Assembly (NCBI RefSeq): GCF_016808335.1 | Contig: NC_053149.1 | Span: 25,519,238 to 25,583,237 of the forward strand | Reading direction: 5' to 3' | DNA length: 64,000 nucleotides | Source: Panicum virgatum | Lineage: Eukaryota > Streptophyta > Magnoliopsida > Poales > Poaceae | Part shown: positions 36,625-49,010 of the stretch, piece after piece | Position numbering within the stretch: position 1 is the stretch's first letter | Layout of the letters: every line of letters begins with the position of its first letter | Notes under the pieces: generated by a model | The model's database searches: none | What the model saw: the letters and a program-made list of their open reading frames with translations, nothing else | What the model was told of the DNA's origin: nothing | Position numbers and translations under genes: made by a program

Positions 36625-38697
36625 CACTACAAGAAATCTCTTAATCCATGACAAATTTTGCGTGACATTTATATATAAAACTTCATAGACTGTCAACATC
36701 TATGACGATTCAAGAATATTTGTCACAGATTTGCAAATGGCCCATTTGGGCTCCAATTGGGGGCTGGATTCTATGACGAACCAATGATAACCGTCATGGT
36801 TTGAATATTAAAATCGTCACGAATTTGATGCTATACTCAACCACAAATTTGACAAAATACATCCCTTACTTTAAAGAAAATAAGATGTATTACTTCTTTT
36901 TCTTAAAAAACATGGGTGTTGTGCAAGGTAGGAAATAAGAAAAAAATAAATTGTATTTGTATTGTGTGCGTGTGATGGAAGAAAAAAATCCTCCTGCAGC
37001 CTCCCCATAGTATGCATGTGAATCTCTGATTGGGAGAAAAATTGGCGATAAAAAAAACAAATAGCCCTTGACAAAAAAAGATAAAAACCAAATAGCCCCT
37101 CACAAAAAAAAGGATAAAAAAATTGGAAAAAAGAGGGTATGGAGCATTCAAACTATGGTCTCTAAGACCAAACTGCCGCACCATACCATTACGCATTCGA
37201 ACCAGCGTCTTTGGTATAGTGGTTTATATAGTAATATTTTTGCCTTAATTTGGAAAAATAAAAAGAAATATGAGGTGAAAGGAGATCGAAGTATTGAACC
37301 CTGATCTCCAACCTAAGACCCGCAGACCTTACCCCTTAAGCTACACCTTGTCACCTTGATTTGTTGCGATCACTGGTGTTACTTTATTTATCCACAAGTA
37401 TCTTGTATCTTGTATTGTCTCATGTATCTTGTCCAAATTAATTTTCTGGTGTGGCAAGGGCATTTGGTCGTTAAGACCTAGGGTCAGGTAAAGTTCATCT
37501 CAAATTTGTTCCCTGATTGTTACTGTTTAAGAATGATACTAGTTTTTTTTTTGCGGGTAAGAATGATACTAGGTTAATAGAGTGCAATCTTAAATGTGCA
37601 AGTTGTGGTACCACTGTTCACCTGCAGGTCTATATTGCTATATGCAGAATGAGCTACTAATGATATATTAATTGCATTGCTACATAGATGTTACCATGTC
37701 TGTTACGTGGCCTTGACCATGTTTTGTTGCATCATGAACTTTGCATTCTTATATCAAAACTCATTTGGCTGTGTCCAGTTCTCTTCTCACCCTTGGACTT
37801 GTGAATTTCAGGGTCAGGTTTATTTGCCTCATGATCAGCAGCTGATTCTTATTACCAAAGCAGGCTTTAGGTGTCTGGTTAGTAATTCTTGGTGGTTGGT
37901 AACAACATTTTCATGCTCTTATTTTCGTTAGAGACAGGACTGCCTAGAGTACTATATATATTTGTGCTGGTGTATATTGTTAGTTTGGTTGCAGATTACG
38001 AACGAGAATATATCTGTGCTGATGCATATTTTTATTTTGGTTGCAGATTATGCATGAGAAGGTCTATTGGATGCAAAGATGAAAACATTGAGTGTGATAC
38101 CTAGCTATTCAATGTGCTTCTTAATTTTTAACCTGAGATATATATTTTTGACATGATGTAACTTGAGATATTGGCTCTAAATATATACTATGATTTCTGG
38201 GCTGGAATTGTTGTTTTCATTTATGGTCAAGTGGTGGGCTGAACTTTATATGGGCTGTGTATAACTAGTAATAAATGGTGGGCTGAGAAATGTTTGGTCC
38301 ATTTTAGTAGTCTAGTCTGAATTGGCACATCCACAAATGAGCTACGTGATGTCATCTGATGTCATTGACCACATCAGCAGCGTCATGTCATCGGCCATGT
38401 CAGCGTCACTTTATCTGCCACATCAGTGCCACTAAGTAGCCATGTCATCGCCTGTGTGGATAATGTGTGATCTGGCAATTGAATCCGTGACGTTTATTAT
38501 CGTCATAAAAAATTGGTTTGGGTTGGGCTTCGGGGGCCCGGGGACATTTTATGACGGTTTCAAAACGTCACGTGGTGTAATCTGTGATGTTCAATACATG
38601 ACAAAATTTGAGATTGTCATAGATACTGTTTTATGACGTTCTTTTAGTGATCTGTGACGAAATTTAGTCGTCATGGATCAACAGATTTCTTGTAGTG
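36625..38697. mobile_element. non-autonomous CACTA element, 2.07 kb
   Basis: Ends CACTACAAGAAATCT and AGATTTCTTGTAGTG, flanked by GAG at 36622-36624 and 38698-38700, the 3-base duplication expected for CACTA. Subterminal words around GTCATGGATC and TGTGACGA repeat in both orientations. No transposase. A tRNA-like stretch lies at about 37345-37275 (minus). The same insertion starts in U2 at 63887. Confidence 0.85.
37275..37345 (-). other. tRNA-like sequence inside the CACTA element
   Basis: The minus strand has a possible A box (GTGTAGCTTAAGGGGTAAGG) and a B box (GGGTTCAATACTTC) about 35 bases apart, as in tRNA-derived sequences. I could not confirm a cloverleaf. It is more likely a tRNA relic or SINE-like piece than a functional tRNA gene. 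Confidence 0.4.
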
Positions 38698-38700
38698 GAG

Positions 38701-39700
38701 CCGCAACAGCTGTCGACTGTTGATATCGCGTTATTCACCATGAAATAGCACCCTTGCTCCCCTCTAAGCTCAGTTTGGATCTGATGGGAAGGAGAAAGAG
38801 AGTGACCTGAGGCCAGCTCGGATCTAAGGGGAGCAAAGAGAGCCCACAGCTAGAGAATTGAATATTAGTACTGGACGGGAACCGCAGATTAGTACCGGTT
38901 TCCCGCTAGGTACATTTAGTACTGATGGCAATGCCCAGTACTAAAGGGCGCCCTAGAGAAGATAGAGAGAAAAAAGTTGCGAGGAAAATGAGAGAATATA
39001 AAAAAGAGATGTTTGACTAAATAAATAGGGGCGGTAAAATTTTGAACTGAAGTAGTAGTGTTTCGTGGCGGCCAACCAAACCTTTTCATCCTATAACTCC
39101 ATTAGTCACTTTCCCAAAAGTTTACTCTAACTTCCCAGGATACATACCACCAATGTGATTACACCACGCGGCCTAGAGACCACCGTGTAAAAGTTATTTG
39201 TATAATAATTACCTTAATAATATCAAGTAGCCAGGTCTTAAATATCTTCCAAGATGCATTATGCACTATCATGAAAATAAAATTTTGTGATCAGCCCGTA
39301 GTTACCTGCTCTTGTATGATTCCCAGCTGAACCTCGCATAAAGAAATTTATCATAAACTTGAGAAAGTTTTTTTTGGGTTGGTGTTCATTTCTTTCAGAA
39401 AAAGAGTCCATCAAACCAATAAATATTTTCTATTTTACCTTTGATACTGTTGACGTCAAAAAGAGTCCATCAAACGTTGATTAACAACCTATTGGCTATT
39501 GTCTAATAATACTTTCTTGCAGGATCCTGAAGGCCGATAGACCTAGTGATCTACATTCTTTATAATTTTTTGATCAAACCCTTTACCTTTATAGTAGTAC
39601 AAAATTTTAAACTAAAAAAAGTTAGAGATGTACCTAAAGGTCACCAATTGACACCGCTAGAACCAATCTATAACCATACTATGTACAAATTTTCACCGAG
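38701..39700. other. no gene seen; small GTACCGG-family fragment
   Basis: 38865-38955 carries TTAGTACCGG and TTTAGTACTG words like the CACTA element at 25374-25964, so it is probably a remnant of that family. The rest is AT-rich with no recognisable frame. Confidence 0.45.
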
Positions 39701-39709
39701 CCACACTGG

Positions 39710-39892
39710 TCAACCAAATTTCACATTGTGCACACTGGAGAAATGCTTAGCAGCTGCTACCATTTCGGCCGCCGGGTCATACCCAGGGCTCCCAGAGTCG
39801 GCCGCCTTATTAGCCGAGCCGAAGCAGACGAACCACGACGCCACGGCCTACCATATACCAGAAGTGGACTTGGTCTTCTTCTTCTTCCCCAT
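39710..39892 (-). pseudogene. small basic-N-terminus protein gene with an in-frame amber codon
   Basis: From ATG at 39892 the minus strand encodes MGKKKKTKSTSGIW, a TAG at codon 15 (39850-39848), then 45 further codons in the same frame (AVASWFVCFGSA near the start, PAAEMVAAAKHFSSVH near the end) and TGA at 39712. The frame after the TAG stays open, and upstream are a TATA box (40012-40019) and a leader of about 90 bases, all suggesting a real small gene recently damaged. I do not recognise the family. Alternatives are translation from a later start, read-through or a sequencing error; a micro-intron seems unlikely. Confidence 0.5.
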
Positions 39893-40011
39893 CAGCTTAT
39901 GATCAGCAACCCTGCTATATCGTAGTCGACTAATAAGGAGTTCGTCTGCGTTGCTCTGAGTTCTTTGTGCTTATGATTGAGTAAGTTGTTCTGGCTGTTC
40001 CGTTTCCAGAC

Positions 40012-40019
40012 TTTATATA
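40012..40019 (-). promoter_or_regulatory. TATA box of the small gene
   Basis: TATATAAAG-type box on the minus strand about 120 bases before the ATG at 39892, a plausible spacing for a plant core promoter with a leader of about 90 bases. Confidence 0.5.
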
Positions 40020-40079
40020 GCAACTGTAACCGTGGATTGCACACTGTCACAGCTTCCTTGCTGACCAAGGTAGAAACCA

Positions 40080-41339
40080 CAAAAATGAAGTTAGTGTGTC
40101 GAGCCTGGAGGTCACTGTCTTTAGACTACAGAAAGCCTGGTCAGCGATCATGATCTGTACATTATGCACAGATATTTTTACTCGCTAGGTACATGCGTCG
40201 CCAGCAGGTTTAGGACACGGGCTCAGCACAAGGGAAGGATCGGAAGATGCTTTGGCAGTCAATACTAGACCAGGCACCAACTACTTGCCAGCCAAGGTTG
40301 GCATTCAATTTTGATGGCAACCGCCTGGCCTAGGAATGCTCCTGGTTGCCACTGGGGAGATGAAACTAACGTGGTCTAATTGATTAGCCTAGAGAAAAAG
40401 AAACAATCGCCTCAAGACGAAAACAGGACACGTGCGAATTGTCATACTCCATTCCGAGCAGTTTTTATTTTGTTCAGCACGTCAATAAGCTTTGATTGGA
40501 CTAATTTAACACCAGAGGGAAACCGGTATTTGTTCAGTGTCAAGAATTCTTACATATGGTTGATTTTCAGGCACTAGGCTCTCGGATGGAAATTAAAAGG
40601 CTTGTCTCTTGTAAACCCTGTGACGATTGCTCAGCAGCCAGCATCGTGTATCTCATCAGGCCGGAGTATGGGAAACAAAAGACAAAACTAAAAAGCCCGC
40701 ATAACTAGGGTTGCAAGCGGGGCGGGTAGCGGCTGCCCACCCCGTGTCCGCACAAGCCGCAATTGCTTTTGCGGGGTGACGCGGCAGCCCGCATGCTGCC
40801 GCATCATTTTTGCACAAGTTCTTAGTTTAGGGCCTTGCACATACGTCACTGTGGTTGACTTTATTTCTTAGTTTAATTTAGGGCCTTGCACAAGTTCACC
40901 GGCCGGCACGCACGCATAGCAGTTTCAATGATACACGTCAGTTTGTCATGCCAAAGTAGGCTGGACTACTGATTAAACATGAAAGGGATCTTAGAGTTGC
41001 GCGTATATATAACAACGAAGAAGGTCATAAAGTGAAGCCGATGCCATATTTCTGGTGATACAAGCGCATAACCGGGTTAATCAGCGCGGCGTGCTACATG
41101 CTATAACTCTGTTTCAGGCATGACTTGGTCGGGGGGAAAGGTTAGATAACAGGGAATTTGATGGGGGCAAAATGAGTTGAAACCAGTCCCGGATTAATAA
41201 AGAAAGGATTTCATTCATCCAGAATATATTTTCAGGCTTTAAAATAAATCTAGAAAAGTCTAGACGCATCTTTTAGACCATGATGAATATATCTAAAAAA
41301 TCCAAAATGAAAATTCCTGAACATCATTTGGGACACAAG
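40080..41339. other. no gene seen
   Basis: Mixed composition. 40706-40800 (CTAGGGTTGCAAGCGGGGCGGG and GCGGCAGCCCGC) resembles a hAT or other transposon terminus, and GTTTAATTTAGGGCCTTGCAC-like words occur twice at about 40825 and 40868. No frames with recognisable domains. Confidence 0.4.
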
Positions 41340-41342
41340 AAT

Positions 41343-41946
41343 CACTACTGGAAAAAGGCCCTTAGGCACCGGTTGAATAGGGCCTTAGGTACCGGTTTTT
41401 CCAACCGGTACCCCGCAACCGAGACCAAAGGCTCTTGGCTTTAGCACCGGGTAACACAACCGGTACCAATGGCATTCATTTTTGTCAAAAATATGCATGC
41501 GGTGGTGGCTAGGATTCGAACTTGTGACTTCTTGCATCACGTGCACATTTCTTACCATCTCACCTACACATCACTTGTGATGAGAAGAGAGATATTTTCC
41601 TTTTGAAGTAACCCTTTGATGAGCCTTAGGTACCGGTTGGTAACACCAACCGCTACCTAAGGCTCTTAAGGTACCGGTTGGTGTTACCAACCGGTACCTA
41701 AGGCTCATCCATAGGTACTGGTTGATGGTACCACCCGGTACTAATGTAAAAGTTACCACCCGGTACCTGTGGTGAGCCTTAGGTACCGGTTGGTGTTACC
41801 AACCGGTACCTAAGGCTCATTCATAGATTCCATCAACCCCAAAAGTACTGGTATGAAGATGAACCGGTACCTATGCTAGCATAGGTACCGGTTCATTTTC
41901 ATACCGGTACTTTTAGAGTGGACCTTTGGCTTGTTTTCTACTAGTG
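41343..41946. mobile_element. non-autonomous CACTA element, 604 bases, ACCGGTACC family
   Basis: Ends CACTACTGGAAAAAGG and TTTTCTACTAGTG with AAT on both sides (41340-41342, 41947-41949). Inside are many copies of GGTACCGGTTGGTGTTACC and its complement, forming perfect local palindromes. A tRNA-like stretch lies at about 41570-41500 (minus). Its core resembles the element at 25374-25964. No transposase. Confidence 0.85.
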
Positions 41947-41949
41947 AAT

Positions 41950-43240
41950 CCTATATAAAATACTTGGAACTCGTGAATGGATTCTCGGTGAAATAGAACG
42001 ACCTAGCTCTAATCCATAATGTGAACCAAAGATTAACAAACAACTTTGGATAATAAAGGCCCCACTAAAAGTAAAAATATTTATTTGGTACCTTCGGAGA
42101 GGGGTAATCTTAGTGAAAGACAATGTAATTAAGCGGAACTAACATGGTAGTGAACAGTATTGATTTTGCTATAAGGATATGAGACTATTCAACATTTATG
42201 AGTGGCGTCTAGCTCCTATGGTATGGGCAAGTATGCATGCTACTTTTGGGCTTCCACAGCCACAAAGTATGCCACACATGCTTGGGATTTGGCAGAGGGG
42301 GATTAGCGCCATTTTTAAATATCTAGTGTTACATGAATCAACAGCGACATGTTGGTCTCTGTGGAGGAAAAATAGTCTAACTTTTTAGTATAAACAAACA
42401 TCTTTTTTGCAGGTTATCTTTCACAATTTCGCATTGGCTTCGCATATGGGCTATCCTCCAAAAGGCTACTACGCATGGTTCAGTTGCAGCGTTATCTAAG
42501 CGATTAACACAAATGGTTGAGGATTTTTTTTACCCAGGCATATGGGTGGAGGGTGTAGTCTACGGATTGATAGTCATTAGTGTACTTGCTTTCTCCCATT
42601 TTAAGATTGTGTGTCTTTTTTGTAGAGGCTTCGATATTTTTTCAAGTAGTGCCATATAATTTGGATGTAACTATAATTGAGTTTAAGAAAAAAAATTCCC
42701 TTTTCGAAAAAATTGAGGAGTACAAGAGATATAAAAAAGAAAACAATTTGACTTCCAGTATATCAGAAGGAAATGGCAGCCATACTATATAAATAGTTTT
42801 CTTTCATCCAAAGTGTGCATATTCAGACCGCTGCAGTAACTGTCAAGTGCACCGCAAAAGCAAAACACAAATAAGTTTACACAAAAGCACGAAGCACAAA
42901 TAAGTTCAGTAATTAATCGAGATATAAGAAACCTTTTCTTTGATATCACCATTCAAAAAGTTGCCATTGTGCATTATGAACAACAACATTGATACTGGTA
43001 TATTTATATACCATACACAGAGCATAATAAATCATACTTATTCTTAAAGCTACCTCGGCAGAGAGCACATAACAGTTGTAACAGAGTTTAATTATTGACG
43101 CTCCCATCCTCTGAAAGGAAACTTATTTGACATATGTCGCAACAAATACTACTCCAGATCACAATCTGTGCAACTTGATTGTGAATTTTTTACCAGTCTA
43201 GCAAGGCTCTTTCCCTCGAATCATGCGGAAACATGATTTT
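41950..43240. other. no intact gene; possible LINE 3' fragment
   Basis: The plus-strand frame around 42179-42388 ends ATCWSLWRKNSLTF, faintly like the C-terminal W-x-x-W-K-x-R-N region after plant LINE reverse transcriptases, but it is short and followed by stops. 42820-43240 is 3' flank of the spliced minus-strand gene. Confidence 0.3.
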
Positions 43241-43247
43241 GAAAATT

Positions 43248-45101
43248 CTAGTAGGTAGCACTCTTTCCTTTGGCTGAATAACTAGCACCTACAGCACTCT
43301 TTCCTTCAGCGGATTGATTCATACCTGCACGTTTATTTAACTAGTAAATGACATTCCTCTAGGAAAAAAATTGATTAAACTGAAAGCAGCACCCACCTGC
43401 AGCATCTTTTCGTTCAGCAGATTGACCAGCACTTGCATCACTATTTCCTTCGGCTGACTGATTTGCACCTTCAAATGTTTTTGAAGTATAGTAACTTAAA
43501 TTATTTTTCTAACATAATAATGACATGAAATTTCAGATCATCTAAGTATACATATATTTTCTGAAAGTGGCATTATCATCTTGCCCATCTGAACATATTA
43601 AGCATGGAATTTTGTGTCAGAACTCCTTTCATCTGTTCATATATATATACATTACTTTTCAGTTTTGTGTTTTTTATCCTGGAAGGACTTTGTTGATCCC
43701 ATTATCAAAAATGTATATACAAGAGAAAAACTAAAGCTATAAAACGTTATAGCACTCATTGGGCTCCATCCATGCTCACTGTAGGAGAAGAACAATTCTC
43801 GTTTAGATTAGTTAAGGGATAAGATATATATTAGAAACATGTTATATCTGTATGAAGCCAAGAATGAATGTTACATACTACTTTAATGCCATACCACAAC
43901 TTTTCTCATGCTGATCATCCGACTTCTGCAAAAAGCCGACAAATAAGCATGTACTGATCAGTATCAATGTAAAAAGGAAAAGAACTTAAAAATGAGAAAT
44001 GTTAATATATATACAAACATATTGTTCAAATGTAAAAATATATGGCTACAGTTGTGCAGAACTTTAACCTTTTCATTTTGCTCCAACCTCCATAACTCAT
44101 CCAGGAGGTTAATAACTGCTTTTTTGGAGCGAAGTTTGCCAAAATCTTTATGATTATATGTCTGCATGTAGGAAAAATAAATATATACATCAGCGCAGAA
44201 AGTAGAACTTTCTATTCAGTGGCAACTTGGCATTTCATATGTTCATAAAATGTGGACATGATTGATTGTAGCAACAAGTACCATTCAGTTTAGAATTTTA
44301 TTTAGATATACAGTCTTCGCAAAGATAACCAAAGATTACGTAGTGCAATGTTCAGTCACAGAGCAACTTATTAATTATTTTCAAACATATTATAGGATTC
44401 TGAGAACAGGACAGAAGAAAAGCGAAAGTGAACAGGGAAATGTGTGGCATGCTATCGCTCTAATAATATCCCAGACATTCAATTATATTCGATCCTTTCT
44501 TGTGAGGTAGTGGATTCGACCATCTATTCATTAAATTTTATGTATACAAAATAGATTTTTAATGGCTGGGTAGCCACAATGGTAACCAACATGGAGGTTG
44601 GCTGTGGTTGCATGAGAGGTAGCGCTATCCTTTCTCCCACCAAAATTTCCACCGTTTGGAACAATCAATTTAAGCACATATGATCTCGGCCTTTGAAGTG
44701 CTGCTGTAACTTTAACCATTCCAACAGGAACCTCCAGATTTGAAAATCCAGGTTACCACTAATACATTTACTTCAGCACAAGTTGTAAGATTTCTACAAA
44801 TACGAGTCCCAAAAGGAGCGGGATGAAACTTAGAGGTTTCTCCTATTGCTCACACAACTTAATTGTGTATATATTTTTAAGAGTAAATTGCATTACAGGC
44901 CCTCAAACTTGTCCGGAAGTTTTAACTTGGTCCCTAAACTCTCAACTCGTCAATCTAGATCCCTAAAGTGTGTTAAGTGGTCATCTGAGATCCCAAATGC
45001 GCCATGTAAGAAACCAAAACTGACGTGGCATGCCACATGGCACCATGGTGGCAAATATTGGCAAAAAAACCTATATAGTCTCTCATCTCTCTCACCCTCT
45101 C

Positions 45102-45148
<47 letters not shown>

Positions 45149-48100
45149 CCCCCCCCTCACCCTCTCCAATCTCTCTCGCACTCTCCCTTTACTCTCTCTC
45201 TCTCCCTTATCTTTCCACCATGGGCGCCTTCTCTGCCGCCGCCTCCTGCTGGCCATTGTGCTCCTCACCACCATCGCCTTCTACGGAGAGTAAGGCATAG
45301 TTGACGCTGAGCATGAGCCACCTGGACCATGGAGGCCGCTAGCGCGAGCTTGTGCCGACCTGTCGCCGCTCCACCCGTCAGGACCGTTGCCGCCATGGCG
45401 CGCTTGTTGTGGTGCCGCTTTGCTATGATACTGGCAGCCCACGCAAGTAGCGAGTCTGGAGGGGTCAACGCACATGGAAGCACGGCGTAGGGCTGAACGC
45501 TCGCGACCCGCGTTGAGGACGCCTTGGCAGCAGCCCCGTCCAGTGCGGCGGCGCCATGTTCTTAGCGGCATGGCAAGGGAATCAGATGGGGAAGTGGCCA
45601 GATAGAGGTGTGCGGAGCGAATGACATCGAACTTAGCGCGTTGAGTGTGGCGCGCGGGGCGAACAATGGACCTCCTGTTCCTATCGTGGGCACCCGGCCG
45701 GGACCCTTCGTGCCTATGACCGGGGGCATGTTCGGGGTCATCATGGTTCAAGGATGGCAGTGCGCGAGGAAGCCATGTTGAGGTGGGTGGCGCGATGGGC
45801 GTCTGGGCGGGCCAACAGTGGGAGGGAGGAAGACGATGGGGAGATGGCGCTCATGGACAAGGCCGCCTCACCCAGTGGACCTCCCCCGCTCCCGATGGCA
45901 GCGGGTCGATGTCTCTCCCGTCACACAGGCTGTCCAAGCTGCCCACGCACGGGCCAGTGGAGCTCCCCAACATGTGGGCCGATTGAGCACCACCCGCGCC
46001 CGGCGACGATGCTCCCCCACGCGTGGGCCGGCTTTAGATGGTGGTAGCGGCGGGTGGGATTGAAGCAGAGCGTGGGGACGGTAGTGGCGGCAAGGGCGAG
46101 CATGAGCGATGGAGAGAGAGAGAGAGAGAGGAGTAAATCGGAGTAGATGTGACATTACGGGTTTTATGCAAATTTTTGCCACCAAGGTGCTATGTGGCAT
46201 GCCATGTCGGCTTTGGTTGCTTACATGGCGCGTTTGGGATCTCGGATGAACAACTTAACACGATTAGGGACTCGGATGGATGGTTTGAGAGTTTAGGGAT
46301 CTAAGTGAAACTTCGGAAGAAGTTTGGGGACCTGGTGCAATTTACTCTATTTTCTACGCTTTGTACTAGAGTAGTTGTATTTTGTTCCATTTTTTACTGT
46401 TTGTGATGCCTTTATTACTGAATCAATTGCATGAGATTGTTAGCCGTTCAAGTGTAATTAAGACATACTAGTCATGTGCTTGTGAATTTGCTAGCAAGAA
46501 AATACAAACAAGTTAGCATCCATTAAAATGTTAAACTCATTGATCTAGGCTTTCTTAATAAATATAAAATACTTGAAGATCGATTAAATTATTTTGTGAA
46601 AACTCCTATTAGCTCAATATAACCCTTCAAAAACTAAACTAACATCCGCACAATGTCTTTGCAGTGGCGAAATTTATCTACAATTATAATCACGATGGAA
46701 ACACATGAGATACTCATTCTTAAAAATTGAACTTGTTCTGGTATTAACTAGGCAATCATATAAGGAAACCTTTAACAAAAAGATATAAAGCACATAAAAA
46801 TAATTCGTATAATAGGAAAATGAGTATCTCATTGTTGTATCGAGAAAAAATATGAAAACAATGGACAATTACCTTATCTACTCTTCCAGGCCTGGGATAA
46901 CGGAGAACCTTCCACCCACCCTTATATGCCTTGTGATTTAAAATGCTTGAAGGGGTGTGGTCCACTGGTTCTCCTGGCTTAGCTACAGTTAAGGGAGCAA
47001 CATCAAGTGGTTCACCATAAAATGTATTTGGAGGAGCCATATAGCTCTGACTATAAGGCATAGTTGTTGGTGCTGGAGCCATATAGCTCTGACTATAAGG
47101 CATAGTTGTTGGTGCTGGAGCCTGATTGAGTGATTCCCCATCAAACAGTTTGAATTGTTTGTCAACAGGGTTACCATCAGTAGAAATAGCATTCATCACT
47201 CCTTTTCCCTTGTTGCTGGAGGTGGTATCCATGTCACTCTGAGCAATCAGAAGATAATATAAATGATAACAACTCAACATAAAAAAGGATGAAATAATGC
47301 ATAATGTGAAGTATATATGAAGGGATATTACTCCATATAATATGAATGCAAAGGATGACCTTCCTTTGCATCTGGAGATCATAAATGAAGAAATAAATAA
47401 TTAAAAAAATAAAAATAGTGAGCCAGATGATTACATATATGATCCCAAACTGATGCATTAATCAATTCTGAAACAATAACAATGAACATTGCTATAAATT
47501 GTCCCTCCTAGAGATCATGAGAACCCATTTAAATTACTTAGTACTCTTCAAGCTCCTAAATAAAGCAAACCTAATATATAAACTTGGTGGATCCATTAGC
47601 AATGCTTGGTGGAATTCTTTCCTGGAGGCCACCACTGCGGGTTTGCCCATAACCAATAAACATTACAGAAAAGTTCCAGAAGCTTGAACTTACTTAATTG
47701 CATACTAGATGGTAGATAACTGCGGGTTTGCCCACCACCTAATGTTTAAATAATTGCATACTAGATGGTAGATAACCTGTTAGAGAAGCTTGAACTTACT
47801 TAATTGTGCATGGTTACTTGGGTGAAACATTTAATTTTCTATACACAAAAAGTTCCGCTGACGTATATTATATTATTTGCACACCTAGTCTCACATTTAA
47901 TTTCCACTGCTTTTCTATAGAGTGGGAGCGAAAGGAGAAAAAATTAAGAAGGATAGAAAAGCAGTAAATTTAAGGGTAGGGACATGGGTAGTGTTCAGGC
48001 TGTGGTGTAGATTCACCATATATCGATTCAATTTCATCAACGTGAGCCTAGAGCAGAGCACTTGGATGAGTCTTCTTCCCTCTGAGCTTCGCATTACCTC

Positions 48101-48652
48101 ATCATATCCGTGTACCCCTCTACCAGAGACAACGAGCAATGGAGCCCTTTAAGGGATAACCTCGACTTTTAAAGTAAGGTCAGTCAAGCTATTTTGTTCA
48201 CTGAACCACCACTAGTGCTGTCCTTTTCTCCTTCGCTGTCATGGAGGTACTTGTGAAAATAGGGTTAGAGCTCAGACCTATGGAAACAAATAAGGCTTTC
48301 ACTAACCTAAGCTCAGATCTAGAGGGGAGAAATTAAAGGAGCTCCCGTACAGTAGTGCTGAGATCTAGTCCTTCGATCTGCTCATCTGTGACATGTAGCT
48401 AGGCATGCATGGTTTGGTGGTGCCACTCACTGTACACTTCGTTAATTATGCAGACAACAACTTGCCACTCGTAGGGATGCTGGATTTTCCAGCCATGCCC
48501 TTTGCTGTTACGAGAGCCGAAACAATTCCGATCCAGGGATTTGACATGTTAGCTTGAAATAAAGAAATTAAAGGCAACACAAGCAGCATCTCTTTGACTT
48601 GCACGAGAGGGAAGGTGGTGCCTGAAGACCCCTCCACGGCTCCATTATTCAT
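43248..48652 (-). CDS. spliced gene for a probable methyl-CpG-binding-domain-like protein
   Basis: Assembled from minus-strand exons: 47238-46873, 44161-44069, 43925-43895, 43468-43397 and 43324-43248 (TAG). All introns have GT...AG ends and the phases (0, 0, 1, 1, 1) agree, giving 212 residues from 47238. A first exon at 48652-48599 (MNNGAVEGSSG) joins in phase but its donor (CAA/GTCAAAG) is weak; otherwise the ATG at 47232 is the start. The product has a 14-residue tandem repeat (APAPTTMPYSQSYM, twice), then a stretch across the first long intron (YKGGWKVLRYPRPGRVDK joined to TYNHKDFGKLRSKKAV) that resembles the MBD fold pattern (GW, R-x-GR-x-DK-x-Y, G-K-x-RSK). The tail repeats NQSAEGKSA-like units. 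MBD proteins bind methylated DNA; that role is inferred only. A leader exon ending at 48848 (donor GTAAGA) is likely. Confidence 0.55.
44531..44755 (-). other. open frame in the long intron, unrecognised
   Basis: The minus-strand frame reads EVPVGMVKVTAALQRP and then VLKLIVPNGGNFGGRK before stops. It lies in the intron between the exons at 46873 and 44161, has no start in good context and is probably a captured or transposon-derived scrap. Confidence 0.25.
44881..46347. mobile_element. Mutator-like element in an intron
   Basis: Inverted repeats of about 200 bases begin GAGTAAATTGCA (44881) and end TGCAATTTACTC (46347). Flanking TATTTTTAA (44872-44880) and TATTTTCTA (46348-46356) agree at 7 of 9 bases, the duplication length of Mutator-like elements. 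(CT)n at 45107-45146 and (GA)n near 46112-46130 lie at the inner ends. The GC-rich middle (45210-46090) has the composition of captured gene sequence, but I recognise no domain. No transposase. Confidence 0.7.
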
Positions 48653-48847
48653 GGTAGGATAGATGAGAGGGGCAAAGGTTTGGGAGATAGGTCTGTACCT
48701 TTGTATTTCCAACGACAACCAAAGGTAACAAAGAAATATGATTCATGGAATTGAAGTATTTCCAATGACAGATCTAGATCTGAAATTTTCTTGTAGGAAA
48801 AAATAACTATCCTTATACGAAACAAAAACAAAAATCCACTGTCTTAC

Positions 48848-49010
48848 CTTTTCGATCTCAACTCTTTGCTCCCGCAATATCCAAAGCCTTTGAATCGATG
48901 AGATTTGAGAAACCACCAGGGAGAAAATATATATGTGATGAGAGACAAGATCAAATGGAGAAAGAATGAAGACTAGAAAGAAGAGGAGGAGGAAAGGGAC
49001 CAAACCAAAA
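48848..49010 (-). other. probable non-coding leader exon of the spliced gene
   Basis: Minus-strand pyrimidine-rich sequence (CTTTCTCC, TCTCATC) ends at 48848 with a good donor (AAAAG/GTAAGAC), upstream of the candidate first coding exon at 48652. The transcription start is not defined. Confidence 0.35.

Noticed and set aside
45281..46047. Frames in the core of the intronic Mutator-like element, including a DTGS-like tetrapeptide
   Set aside because: The tetrapeptide occurs once without other aspartic-protease features, and the frames are short and overlapping.
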